Below are positions 43,317 to 52,039 of a stretch of 64,000 bases of DNA, piece by piece. The notes beneath the pieces were generated by a model. It worked only from the letters and a program-made list of their open reading frames with translations. It searched no databases and was not told the origin of the DNA. The stretch comes from Clostridium scatologenes (GTDB lineage Bacteria; Bacillota; Clostridia; Clostridiales; Clostridiaceae): NCBI RefSeq assembly GCF_000968375.1, contig NZ_CP009933.1, positions 3,596,001 through 3,660,000 of the forward strand, written 5' to 3'. The first letter of the stretch is position 1; every line of letters starts with the position of its first letter. The translations under genes were made by a program, and so were the position numbers.

Positions 43317-45695
43317 CTATACTTGGAAAGATACCTCATCAGATACCTTTTGATTGAACATATGATCTATTCTAGGTAAGGAAATTCCTAAAGTTTCTTT
43401 AAGCACATCTTCTATAGTATCTACAGGTATAATTGTAAGTTGCGTCTTCACTTCTTCCGGCACGTCTTTAAGGTCAATTACATTGTCCTTTGGAATTAAT
43501 ACTTTTGTTATACCAGCTCTTTGGGCTCCTAATAATTTTTCCTTTAAACCACCTATTGGTAGTACTGCACCTCTTAAAGTTATTTCTCCTGTCATTGCAA
43601 TTTTGGAATCCACCTTAATGCCTGTGACTAAGGAAGCAAGGGCAGTAAATAATGTAATACCCGCAGATGGACCATCCTTAGGAACCGACCCTGATGGAAC
43701 ATGAATGTGTAAATCTCTTTCCTTAAAATTAATTGAATTCATTGGTAATCTTGACTTTAATAAGCTTAAAGAGATTCTAGCTGATTCTTTCATCACATCG
43801 CCTAATTTACCAGTTAATGTAACTTGTCCATTTCCTAACATATCAGTTGCTTCAATAAAAAGTATTTCTCCTCCAACAGGAGTCCATGCAAGTCCAGTGA
43901 CAACTCCTGGTGGATTATCTAGCTCGGCCTTATCATGCCTTGAAACTTGTCTTCCTAATAAGTCCTCTAATTCCTCTATTTTAACTTTATAAGGTAATTC
44001 TACTTTATTAGATACTATTTTCTCGGTGGTTACTCTTGCTATGGCAGCCAATTGCTTTTTTAGTCCCCTAACTCCAGCTTCTAAAGTGTAATCACTAATT
44101 ATTTTTTGTAACACATCATCCTCAACAACTAATTGCTCCTGTGATAATCCATGCTCTTCAAAAACTTCCGGAACTAAATGATTTTTTGCAATATGGAACT
44201 TTTCATTTATTGTATAGCTGGAGATTTGAATGACTTCCATTCTATCCAATAATGGGCCTGGAATACTTTCAAGAGAATTAGCTGTAGCAATAAAGAAAAC
44301 CTCTGACAAATCATAAGGTAGATCTAAATAATGATCTGTAAAGCTGTTGTTCTGTTCTGGATCAAGCACCTCAAGTAATGCACTAGCAGGATCTCCATTA
44401 TAACCAGTCATTAGCTTATCGACTTCATCTAAAACCATAACAGGATTACTTTCTCCTGCCTTTTTTATGCTTTGAATAATTCTTCCTGGCATAGCTCCAA
44501 CGTAAGTTCTTCTATGTCCTCTAATTTCTGCTTCATCTCTAATTCCACCTAAACTCAAACGAATATACTTTCTGTCAAGAGCTTCTGCAATACTTTTACC
44601 TAGGCTTGTCTTTCCTGTTCCAGGAGGTCCTACAAGTAATAGGATTGAACCCTTCTTGTCTTTCTTTAGCTGCATTACAGCTAAATGCTGTATTATTCTG
44701 TCTTTAACCTTGGATAGTCCATAGTGCTCATCATCTAAAATTCGTCTTGCTTCCCCTAAATTAATAGGTTTTACTTCACTCTTTTTCCAAGGCAGTTGTA
44801 CTAATAGGTCTAAGTAATTACGTATAATATTATAATCTGAACTATTAGCACTTTGAGATTGCAATTTATCTAATTCATCAAGAGCAGTATTCTTTATATC
44901 AGGTGGCATCTGCGCTTCTTCAATTTTACTTAAATAATCTTTATCCTTTTTAGCACTTTCTCCCTTCCCTTCATTTAGTTCCTCTTGAATAACTTTTAAT
45001 TGTTCCCTAAGCATTGATTCTCTATAATGTTTATTTGCTTTTTCAGAAACTTTCTCTGCCAGCTGAAGCTGTAATTCAAGGGTTTCTTTTTGTTTTAGAA
45101 GGTAGTCCATAAACTTTAAGCTTCTCTCCTTCAAGGATTGTGTTTCAATCAAATCATACTTTTCAACCTTTGATATTGGCATAAATTGAGATAAATGGAC
45201 AATGAATGAATTTAAGTCCTTTATCTCTTCAATTACCTTCATGTATTGCTCTGACCCTTGGAATTTCTTACTTATTTCATGGGTAACCTTTTTCATATAC
45301 CCTAGCATTTCTTCCTGGCTTTTTTCATTGAGATCAATATTATCAGGGGAAACATCATATTCAGCATGTATAAAATCATTTTCAATACTGAGAGTTCTCA
45401 TTTCAACTCTATCTAAAACTTTAATCTTAAGCTGGTATCCCTTTTCTATTTTCTCCACTCCATCAACTTTAAAAGAAACACCTACCTTGTAAAAATCCTC
45501 TTCTTTTAGTTCTTTTTTATTAAAGTTTTGTTTTAGGGGTAATGCAATATTTGCAATATCTTCCCTTGCTAAATTTCTTAGTTCCTCTTCACTAAGCTTA
45601 CTTATTCTAAGTATAAAAATTACGCCTGGCAATAAAACTGTATCAGATATAGGAATAACTATTCCTTCTTTATTGTTTTTTTCTAAATTTATCAT
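43317..45695 (-). CDS. lon: ATP-dependent protease Lon (LonA type)
   Basis: 792 residues, normal length. N-terminal substrate domain (IPISDTVLLPGVIFILRISK), AAA+ module with Walker A GPPGTGKTSLGK and Walker B VMVLDEVDKL, and the serine protease domain with the catalytic Ser in PKDGPSAGITL and the paired Lys in GGLKEKLLGAQ. Lon degrades damaged and regulatory proteins in the cytoplasm and can degrade antitoxins. The promoter region carries an operator like that of the neighbouring TetR gene. Confidence 0.97.
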   Translation of the reverse strand: MINLEKNNKEGIVIPISDTVLLPGVIFILRISKLSEEELRNLAREDIANIALPLKQNFNKKELKEEDFYKVGVSFKVDGVEKIEKGYQLKIKVLDRVEMRTLSIENDFIHAEYDVSPDNIDLNEKSQEEMLGYMKKVTHEISKKFQGSEQYMKVIEEIKDLNSFIVHLSQFMPISKVEKYDLIETQSLKERSLKFMDYLLKQKETLELQLQLAEKVSEKANKHYRESMLREQLKVIQEELNEGKGESAKKDKDYLSKIEEAQMPPDIKNTALDELDKLQSQSANSSDYNIIRNYLDLLVQLPWKKSEVKPINLGEARRILDDEHYGLSKVKDRIIQHLAVMQLKKDKKGSILLLVGPPGTGKTSLGKSIAEALDRKYIRLSLGGIRDEAEIRGHRRTYVGAMPGRIIQSIKKAGESNPVMVLDEVDKLMTGYNGDPASALLEVLDPEQNNSFTDHYLDLPYDLSEVFFIATANSLESIPGPLLDRMEVIQISSYTINEKFHIAKNHLVPEVFEEHGLSQEQLVVEDDVLQKIISDYTLEAGVRGLKKQLAAIARVTTEKIVSNKVELPYKVKIEELEDLLGRQVSRHDKAELDNPPGVVTGLAWTPVGGEILFIEATDMLGNGQVTLTGKLGDVMKESARISLSLLKSRLPMNSINFKERDLHIHVPSGSVPKDGPSAGITLFTALASLVTGIKVDSKIAMTGEITLRGAVLPIGGLKEKLLGAQRAGITKVLIPKDNVIDLKDVPEEVKTQLTIIPVDTIEDVLKETLGISLPRIDHMFNQKVSDEVSFQV

Positions 45696-45724
45696 AATAT
45701 TTTTCCTTCCTTCACGAGTCTTTA

Positions 45725-45744
45725 TAAATGAACGTTCGTTTAAT
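45725..45744 (-). promoter_or_regulatory. TetR-type operator in front of lon
   Basis: TAAATGAACGTTCGTTTAAT, near-perfect palindrome about 30 bases before the lon start. Its core matches the palindrome before the TetR gene at 14 of 16 positions. Confidence 0.65.
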
Positions 45745-45759
45745 TATTTATTAAGTTAT

Positions 45760-45804
45760 AGCGAGATAATTTTGTACTAATAGATTTAATAAAATTATCT
45801 CGCT
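45760..45804. terminator. Strong terminator between the TetR gene and lon
   Basis: AGCGAGATAATTTT (45760-45773) is the exact complement of AAAATTATCTCGCT (45791-45804). Confidence 0.9.
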
Positions 45805-45814
45805 TTAAATTTTT

Positions 45815-46378
45815 TTATGTTAGCAAAGCATCCTGTATAATCTCAATCATCTCTTGGAGCAATTCTGCTTTTTCCGCTTCACTTTTGTTGTTATTAATTG
45901 CAATTGCTTTTACTGGATAAAATATAATTGCTAGTAAATTATCATTATTATAATCCTTGATAATATGGTTCTTTTTCATCTCTGCTATCAAATTATTAAT
46001 ATTGCAAATGCCTTTTTTTTCTGAACAACCACAAGCTAATGATGGACAATTTGAAAACTGATCTACGAAGTGAAAAATTTCTTCATGTTCTTGAATATAA
46101 GTGTAATAACTTCTCACAAGTGTTTCTATAAGTTGTTGTCCTTTCATTCCTTGATGTACTCTATTTAAAATATAATTGAAAATTTCTTCTGAGTACTCGC
46201 GATAAATATGCTGCAGCATGGTTTCTTTGTTTTCATAATATATATATACCGTTGCTGGAGAAACCCCCGCCGTTTTAGCAATTTTTGAAATAGAAGTACC
46301 ATGAAACCCTTGTTCAAGTATTAACTTTATTACTGCTTCTTTTATACTTTTTTCTTTTTCATCATCTTTTTTTCTCAT
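45815..46378 (-). CDS. TetR-family transcriptional regulator
   Basis: 187 residues from the ATG at 46378, behind GAGGTGG; a longer frame to 46417 has no site. N-terminal helix-turn-helix (GFHGTSISKIAKTAGVSPAT, VYIYYENKETMLQHIY). The ligand domain includes three cysteines in SNCPSLACGCSEKKGIC, an unusual cluster that might sense metal or redox state. Operators in front of this gene and of lon suggest that it represses both. Confidence 0.9.
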   Translation of the reverse strand: MRKKDDEKEKSIKEAVIKLILEQGFHGTSISKIAKTAGVSPATVYIYYENKETMLQHIYREYSEEIFNYILNRVHQGMKGQQLIETLVRSYYTYIQEHEEIFHFVDQFSNCPSLACGCSEKKGICNINNLIAEMKKNHIIKDYNNDNLLAIIFYPVKAIAINNNKSEAEKAELLQEMIEIIQDALLT

Positions 46379-46404
46379 ATGACCACCTCTATCTATATTT
46401 GTAT

Positions 46405-46426
46405 AATAAACGATCATTCATTTATT
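46405..46426 (-). promoter_or_regulatory. TetR-type operator in front of its own gene
   Basis: AATAAACGATCATTCATTTA followed by TT, an imperfect palindrome matching the lon operator core (AAACGA-C-TTCATTT). Confidence 0.6.
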
Positions 46427-46450
46427 GTCAATAGTAATGGCCAAAATTAT

Positions 46451-46520
46451 TAGCAAGTTCAGCCAAGGCTTCACAACCACACCCATGGGAGTTAACAAAT
46501 TGTTACAATTTGTTTTGCTA
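46451..46520 (+). repeat. R1-related palindromic repeat, copy e
   Basis: 70 bases from TAGCAA to TTGCTA. The 3' half is AACAAATTGTTACAATTTGTT, an internal palindrome. Confidence 0.65.
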
Positions 46521-46771
46521 ATGCAAAAGAAAAAATTCTATCTATCATAAATTTACAATAGATAAAGCATATTTTGAAGTACGACATAAAAACACCGTAA
46601 AATTCAGTTTCATATGCTCCCCTTAAGGTAGACAGATTAAAAAATAAAAATTTGAATATGGTCCTATAGGATTTGCAGCTTTTTCAGTTAAAATAACCTT
46701 TTTTTCATGAATAACATCTCCTTACAGTACTTAAATTATATAAAACAAATAGATTATTTAAAACAAATAGA
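46521..46771. other. Intergenic region with R2 repeat
   Basis: 46527-46620 is an R2 element (AAAAAATTCTATCTATCATA..., then AAAAACACCGTAAAATTCAG). After it CTTAAGGTAGACAGATTAAA recalls an IS3-type terminal sequence, but no transposase is present. A direct repeat AAACAAATAGATTATTTAAA lies at 46743-46780, reaching into the AEC gene end. Confidence 0.5.
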
Positions 46772-47710
46772 TTATTTAAATCTTAAAAACAAAAGCATAA
46801 TAGGTATGGTGATTATAGATAGAATGTGTGTAGCTAAAACACACTTTGAGGCTAAAATCGCATTATAATTATACTTTTCACAGAACAGCACTGTAATAGT
46901 AGCTGTTGGAATCACCTCTGCTGCTATGCAGATGTTTTTTATTAAAGGTGTCCAATTAAGGAAACTTATCATAACAAACATTATAATAGGAGCAATTATA
47001 AGTCTCATAAATGAACAAAAGTATACATCCTTATCAAATATAATTTCTTTAAATTTCATTGAAGCAACCTTCTCACCTATTATCATCATAGATAAAGGCA
47101 TGGTAACAGCTCCTATATCACTAAGTGTTTGTTTTATTATGAAAGGTACTTTTATAGATAACATAAATATGAATAACCCGATTACTACAGCAATTATATT
47201 AGGATTATTTAAATACTTCTTTAAGGCAATACCACTTGATTCATGAGAGAAAAGCCCTTCCCCATATGTCCAAAATAGTATCTGATAGGGGATTAAAAAA
47301 ATTGATAAGTAGAGAACTCCAATTTGACCATAAAGTCCATATATTAAAGGCACTCCCATTGCCCCACCGTTAGGAAATATAAACATAAATTTAATTATTT
47401 GCTGTTTATCAATGTTATATTTACCTAAAACAAACTTACTAAGTAGTATGATAGCAACATGAAATATAACTGATATAATAAAAATCTCCAGCATGCTACC
47501 CAATAATTCTTTAGAATAACTTATTATAAAAGAACTTACTACTAATGCAGGTAATGCAATATTCGTTAATATGTTAGATAACCCTCTACTTAGTTCATCA
47601 TTAATTAAATTCTTCTTTCCTGCAAAAGAACCAACGCCCATTATCAAAGCTAAAATTGCAACTTGATTTACAATATTAATATAATTATTCAATTTATTAG
47701 CACCTTTCAA
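46772..47710 (-). CDS. AEC (auxin efflux carrier) family transporter
   Basis: 312 residues with about ten hydrophobic segments. The family features are ALIMGVGSFAGKKNLINDEL at the start, MFIFPNGGAMGVPLIYGLYG in the middle and EVIPTATITVLFCEKYNYNA near the end. AEC carriers move small organic acids or related compounds. It follows the MarR-GNAT pair on the same strand after 57 bases and may be part of the same unit. Confidence 0.9.
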   Translation of the reverse strand: MKGANKLNNYINIVNQVAILALIMGVGSFAGKKNLINDELSRGLSNILTNIALPALVVSSFIISYSKELLGSMLEIFIISVIFHVAIILLSKFVLGKYNIDKQQIIKFMFIFPNGGAMGVPLIYGLYGQIGVLYLSIFLIPYQILFWTYGEGLFSHESSGIALKKYLNNPNIIAVVIGLFIFMLSIKVPFIIKQTLSDIGAVTMPLSMMIIGEKVASMKFKEIIFDKDVYFCSFMRLIIAPIIMFVMISFLNWTPLIKNICIAAEVIPTATITVLFCEKYNYNAILASKCVLATHILSIITIPIMLLFLRFK

Positions 47711-47767
47711 ATTATAAAATAAAACTGAATGATGTGGATTTATAACTACACACCATTCTTAATTGAA

Positions 47768-48271
47768 TTATTTATCATTATTTAATATTTTTTCATAGCA
47801 ATAGAATGGTTCTTCCTTTCCTAAAAAACTCATCTCTCCAACTAAGTGATAACCACATTTTTTAAATAATGCGTTCATTTTAGTATTTATTGAATAGGTA
47901 TCTGTTTTTAAATATCTTATATTGTTAGCTAAAGCTAATTCATCAACAAATTTCATTAATTCAGTACCAATTCCACTTCTTCTGTAGTTCGGATTAACTG
48001 CCATTCTATGAACAACCATACAATCTTCTTTCAATGACCAGTTTAACCCATTATACTCAACTGGTTCTACTTTATTAATGCATATGAAACCAACTAACTT
48101 TCCTTCTCTTTCTGCTACATATAAGTCTCCTTTTTGGATATCCTTCATAAAATCTTTTTCCTGGGGGTAGTTTTCATCCCATTGAGTATTATTGTAGGTT
48201 TGCATTTCTGCAATAGTTTCCTTTATAATTTGCATAATTTCTTTTGTATCTTCAATAACTGCTTTTCTCAT
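47768..48271 (-). CDS. GNAT-family N-acetyltransferase
   Basis: 167 residues. The acetyl-CoA motif is HRMAVNPNYRRSGIGTELMK, followed by LKTDTYSINTKMNALFKKCG. The start (MRKAVIEDTKEIMQIIKETI) has an AGGAGG site. It lies 12 bases after the MarR gene, so both are under the MarR operators. The acceptor substrate is not known. Confidence 0.9.
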   Translation of the reverse strand: MRKAVIEDTKEIMQIIKETIAEMQTYNNTQWDENYPQEKDFMKDIQKGDLYVAEREGKLVGFICINKVEPVEYNGLNWSLKEDCMVVHRMAVNPNYRRSGIGTELMKFVDELALANNIRYLKTDTYSINTKMNALFKKCGYHLVGEMSFLGKEEPFYCYEKILNNDK

Positions 48272-48283
48272 TATAAAATCCTC

Positions 48284-48733
48284 CTAAAAATTTTTTATTT
48301 CTTTCCAATCACTTTCAATATTTTCTCTCATTTTCTTAACTAATTTACTGACCAGTTCCTTTTCCTCACTGTTAAAATTCTTAAAGCAAGCCTCAATATT
48401 TCTATTTTCTTCTTCAATAATAAATGTGTATACTTCCAGTGCTTTTTCCTTTGGATAAAGTCTCCACATTCTTTTATCAATGTCATCTCTTTTTTTATCT
48501 ATATACCCTGCTTCAATAAGTTTCTGTATAGCTTTTGTTGTGGTAGTTTTATCTACTTTTAAAAGGTTTGATAAATCAATTTGATTAATTCCTTGATTTT
48601 CACATATCCTTGTTAAAAATGTAAATTGACCTTTTTGTAGATTTATTTCTTTAAATTTCAGGTCGCTTATAGAATGAATGCAGCGGGACAGAGTTCCTAT
48701 CTCTCTTAATATATGGCTATCTAAATCTTTAAT
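48284..48733 (-). CDS. MarR-family regulator, apparent ATT start
   Basis: The continuous frame of 149 residues is IKDLDSHILREIGTLSRCIH, then winged-helix (INQIDLSNLLKVDKTTTTKA, IQKLIEAGYIDKKRDDIDKR), then the helical end. It is a complete MarR protein, yet no ATG, GTG or TTG occurs in frame before the DNA-binding domain. An ATT at 48731-48733 lies nine bases after a perfect AGGAGGTG, so ATT is the likely start. The first ATG in frame (48469) would leave only 61 residues. Two MarR-type operators frame its promoter. Confidence 0.8.
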   Translation of the reverse strand: MKDLDSHILREIGTLSRCIHSISDLKFKEINLQKGQFTFLTRICENQGINQIDLSNLLKVDKTTTTKAIQKLIEAGYIDKKRDDIDKRMWRLYPKEKALEVYTFIIEEENRNIEACFKNFNSEEKELVSKLVKKMRENIESDWKEIKNF

Positions 48734-48755
48734 ACGACTTCACCTCCTATAAACT

Positions 48756-48773
48756 TAGTTGAAAGTTCAACTA
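48756..48773 (-). promoter_or_regulatory. MarR operator 1
   Basis: TAGTTGAAAGTTCAACTA, an 18-base near-perfect palindrome between the -10 box and the ribosome site. Confidence 0.8.
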
Positions 48774-48815
48774 TATTGTATTTATAATAGCATACATTAG
48801 TTGAACTTTCAACTA
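48774..48815 (-). promoter_or_regulatory. MarR operator 2 and promoter
   Basis: TAGTTGAACTTTCAACTA at 48798-48815 is the reverse complement of operator 1. On the minus strand it holds TTGAAA; 17 bases on is TATTAT, giving a promoter between two operators. Confidence 0.75.
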
Positions 48816-48957
48816 GTATATGCTATATTCTTTCCCACCAAAGCTACATAATTCATAAAATCTTCTTAAACATTAAATTTTAAGAATCTGTTAGCCTTTA
48901 GTTTTATTTGACGTAAGAACAATTCGGGTATTTTCACCATACAAGTACCAAATCACT

Positions 48958-49380
48958 TTAATCAATATTAAAACTTTCTCTCACCAATTGCATAAACAAC
49001 GACATTGCAGGACTAATCCACTTGTTCTTATGATAAGCGTATATTGCTGTAATTTTAGTATCAGAGCAGCCTATCTCTAATTCTTTTAACTTACCATTTT
49101 CCAGTTCTTCTTCTACTGTAAAACGAGGCAAGAAAGAAATGCCTAAATTGCTTGCAACACATCTTTTTATTGCTTCAATGCTCCAAAGTTCAATTGTGTT
49201 ATTTAAAAATATCTTGGGTAAATGATTATAAGGAACAGTATAGAGAATATATTTTCGATGCTTGTAACGATAGTAATGCAAAGGTACGAGAAATGGCGAA
49301 GTGGGCAATTCAAAAGCTGAATCTGCTTTAAGTACTTTACTTTCAATTATATATTTTATGGAGGAACAATTTTATGAACA
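48958..49380 (-). pseudogene. LysR-family regulator, C-terminal remnant
   Basis: The frame is open from about 49380 and reads KVLKADSAFELPTSPFLVPL, IELWSIEAIKRCVASNLGIS and FLPRFTVEEELENGKLKELE, the effector domain of a LysR regulator. The helix-turn-helix half is missing. It is divergent from a LysE fragment, the classic LysR/LysE pairing, so a whole locus has been deleted in the middle. Confidence 0.8.
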
Positions 49381-49460
49381 ATTTAGCAGTATTTTTCACC
49401 TCTACACTTTTAACTGCATTTACACCAGGTGCAAATAAAAGTCGATCATGTTCCCAATAA
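49374..49460 (+). pseudogene. LysE-type exporter, N-terminal remnant
   Basis: ATG at 49374 with a GGAGGAAC site; MNNLAVFFTSTLLTAFTPGA is the typical start of a LysE/RhtB amino-acid exporter, but it stops after 28 codons. Confidence 0.7.
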
Positions 49461-49791
49461 ATACAAGATTGTAGTTACATTTATGACACGGAAATTGTAA
49501 ATTGACTTGCAAAGGAGAAGCAAAAAATGAATTTGAAGTAAAACATAGCTTAAAATTTAATCAAGTACTTATTTGAAATTTTTATTTTTTCATATTTTAA
49601 TGTAACATTAATTTTGAAATTTAATTGATTACGAATAGTAATTTTATATTAATTTTTATAGTTTACGAATCTATTAAATACTCCATTTTAATTGTCTTTT
49701 TATTACTATTAGTAATATTTATAGAGTATTATATTACTAATAGTTGACATATATAAGATTAAGATTATACTTAGTATCTAGGAGGGATATC
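49461..49791. other. AT-rich spacer
   Basis: 49489-49525 (GGAAATTGTAAATTGACTTG, CAAAGGAGAAGCAAAA) repeats a piece found before both HTH-alphaCTD genes. The rest is AT-rich with no gene seen. Confidence 0.5.
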
Positions 49792-50241
49792 ATGGATAAC
49801 ATAGATAAAAGCATTATAAACACATTAGAAAATAACGGAAGAATATCTCATGAGGATATAAGTAAATTAATTCATATTTCAAGACCTGCAATTCATCAAA
49901 GGGTAAGCAAATTAGAATCAGATGGTATTATAAAAGGTTACAGAACTATAATTGATTGGGAAAAACTTGGCGAGCCAATTAAAACTCTCCTATATGTCAA
50001 AATCAGTTGTGAAAATTTCAAGGAAATTGTAAACCAAATTTTATCTCTTGAAATTCCTAATATATTCATAGAAGAGTGTCATAGATTAGCTGGAGAATGG
50101 TGTCTATTACTAAAAATGAGAGCGAGTACGCCAACAGATATTTCAAACTTTATTGATACTCTATGGAAAATACAAGGTATCAAAGAAACGTCTACTACTC
50201 TTGTTTTATCCACTATATTAGAAAATGGAATGCGCAAATAG
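49792..50241 (+). CDS. Lrp/AsnC-family regulator
   Basis: 149 residues from the ATG at 49792 behind AGGAGGGA. N-terminal helix-turn-helix (GRISHEDISKLIHISRPAIH) and C-terminal effector domain ending LVLSTILENGMRK. Lrp-type proteins sense amino acids. It lies 32 bases before an EamA exporter gene on the same strand, which it probably regulates. Confidence 0.92.
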   Translation: MDNIDKSIINTLENNGRISHEDISKLIHISRPAIHQRVSKLESDGIIKGYRTIIDWEKLGEPIKTLLYVKISCENFKEIVNQILSLEIPNIFIEECHRLAGEWCLLLKMRASTPTDISNFIDTLWKIQGIKETSTTLVLSTILENGMRK

Positions 50242-50273
50242 TACATAAATAAATTTTGAATGGAGAAACAAAA

Positions 50274-51263
50274 ATGGAACTTAATACAAAAAAAGAACAC
50301 AGAAATGCTATTTTAGCCTATTTCGCTGTCTGTATTTTCTGGGGTTCTACCTATCTTGCAATAAGAATTGGCGTTGGTGAGCTTCCGCCAACAATTTTTG
50401 CTGGAATTAGATTTATTATTGCAGGCGGCTTAATGTTCGGATATGCTGCCTTTAAAGGACTTCCTATGCCTAAGAATTTATCAGAAATCCTAAAAATCTC
50501 TATTGTAGGAATATTTCTTCTTGTTGGCGGAAATGGAGGAGTCGTTTGGGCTGAAACCAGAGTTAGTTCGGGTATAGCATCTTTAATGGTTGCAACAGTA
50601 CCACTTTTCATGGCACTTATTGAATCCTTGCTACCTTCCAAAACAAAAATTAACGTTAAGGGTTGGATAGGATTATTAATTGGTTTTGCAGGAGTTGCCT
50701 TTCTAGTACTTTCAGACTGGCATAAAGCCCCCATAGATATTATAGGCATAACCTTATTAATTGCATCAGCTTTATCCTGGGCAATAGGTTCAGTATATTC
50801 TAAAGGCTTTACTACTTCTGCATCAACTATATCAAATATTGCTATACAGATGCTTGCTGGAGGATTTTGCTTATCATTAATCGGAACTTTTCTTGGAGAA
50901 TTTTCAAAAATGCATGTTACCACTAAAGGCTTAGAAGCATTATTATATCTAGTCGTCTTTGGATCCATGGTTGGTTATAGTTGCTATATTTATATATTAA
51001 AAAAGTGGCCTGCTGCTAAAGCTGGTACTTATGCCTATGTAAATCCACCAGTGGCAGTAATTCTAGGTGCTATTTTTCTAGGAGAAGTTATATCATTAAA
51101 GATAGTTATAGCTACAATAATAATCTTAGCAGGAGTAATTTTAGTTCAAAGTTCAAAAACAGAAGCTATTACAAAATCTATAAAGAGTTCAGCTTGCACA
51201 GCTGAAGCTGCTGAAATATCAGCAGAAAAAGTTGAAGAAATAAAAAAGAAAATAGCTAACTAA
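50274..51263 (+). CDS. EamA/DMT-family transporter
   Basis: 329 residues from the ATG at 50274 (GGAGAAACAAAA). Ten hydrophobic segments in two EamA repeats: YFAVCIFWGSTYLAIRIGVG opens the first, and LLIASALSWAIGSVYSKGFT opens the second. The C-terminal 40 residues are charged and Ala/Glu-rich. It probably exports amino acids or related metabolites under control of the Lrp gene before it. Confidence 0.92.
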   Translation: MELNTKKEHRNAILAYFAVCIFWGSTYLAIRIGVGELPPTIFAGIRFIIAGGLMFGYAAFKGLPMPKNLSEILKISIVGIFLLVGGNGGVVWAETRVSSGIASLMVATVPLFMALIESLLPSKTKINVKGWIGLLIGFAGVAFLVLSDWHKAPIDIIGITLLIASALSWAIGSVYSKGFTTSASTISNIAIQMLAGGFCLSLIGTFLGEFSKMHVTTKGLEALLYLVVFGSMVGYSCYIYILKKWPAAKAGTYAYVNPPVAVILGAIFLGEVISLKIVIATIIILAGVILVQSSKTEAITKSIKSSACTAEAAEISAEKVEEIKKKIAN

Positions 51264-51279
51264 ATTATAATAAGTTCAG

Positions 51280-51309
51280 AGGAATAGTGTAACAGCTATT
51301 CTTCTTTTT
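51280..51309 (+). terminator. Terminator of the Lrp-EamA operon
   Basis: GAATAG (51282-51287) pairs with CTATTC (51296-51301), followed by TTCTTTTT. Confidence 0.7.
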
Positions 51310-51451
51310 GGAGTCAGACACATGGCCATGAAGTTTAGAATATTTTAAAAATATAAAATGTTAAATAAGGTTTGCTACACTAAACTTTCAATACAAAATA
51401 TAGTAAATTCTAATATCTTTTCATCCATAAAAAACACCATCTTATATAATA

Positions 51452-51976
51452 TTATAACCCACCATTTCTTATATCTTTTAACAATCCTTCAAACCATTGA
51501 ACATTTACTAAATGATGAGAACGTGAATTTTCTAGCATTTTTTTAAAATAAGTAGGGATACTCTCATTATGCTCAAGAGATTGATCTAATAAAAAAATTT
51601 TCTGTTTAGTTTGTTCGATTTGCATTTCTATTAGTTTTGTTAGCCCCTCACCTTTATATTCATTAGTAAATAGCATTGCTGCATAAAAAGATAAGTTTAT
51701 ATATTCTGTCTTAGAACCATACTTATACATCAATTTTTCAAATTCTTTGTCCCCTAGTTCAGTGATGATATAATTATGCGTGTCTCTAGTATTGTCTACT
51801 TGGTCAACTTTTTTAATATGTTGTTTTTCTTCTAATTGTTGAAGATTATAATAGAATGACCCTTTAGTGAAATTTACTATATATTTATAGTGTCTCTCTT
51901 CCATTAAGGCTAATAATTCGTATCCATAAGAACCTGGGTTTTGTTTTAATAAACCTAAAATTAGTAATGGTATCAA
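51452..51976 (-). CDS. PadR-family regulator
   Basis: 174 residues. The start IPLLILGLLKQNPGSYGYEL is the PadR winged helix, and SFYYNLQQLEEKQHIKKVDQ is the recognition part; the C-terminal half is helical. It lies 63 bases after the SGNH hydrolase gene on the same strand. Two identical palindromes in the promoter of this pair are the likely binding sites. Confidence 0.9.
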   Translation of the reverse strand: MIPLLILGLLKQNPGSYGYELLALMEERHYKYIVNFTKGSFYYNLQQLEEKQHIKKVDQVDNTRDTHNYIITELGDKEFEKLMYKYGSKTEYINLSFYAAMLFTNEYKGEGLTKLIEMQIEQTKQKIFLLDQSLEHNESIPTYFKKMLENSRSHHLVNVQWFEGLLKDIRNGGL

Positions 51977-52039
51977 AAAAACACCTCCTTTATATTATTC
52001 ATCAAAATTATGCTAACAGTTATTCCATAATTATAAAGT

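Noticed and set aside
44000..45500. Toxin-related function for Lon through its position
   Set aside because: Lon lies outside the cassette region beside ordinary chromosomal genes, so only its general role in antitoxin turnover is worth noting.
46612..46690. IS3-family terminal sequence (CTTAAGGTAGACAGATTAAA)
   Set aside because: Resemblance to IS3-type ends is short and from memory; no transposase fragment or second end is visible.
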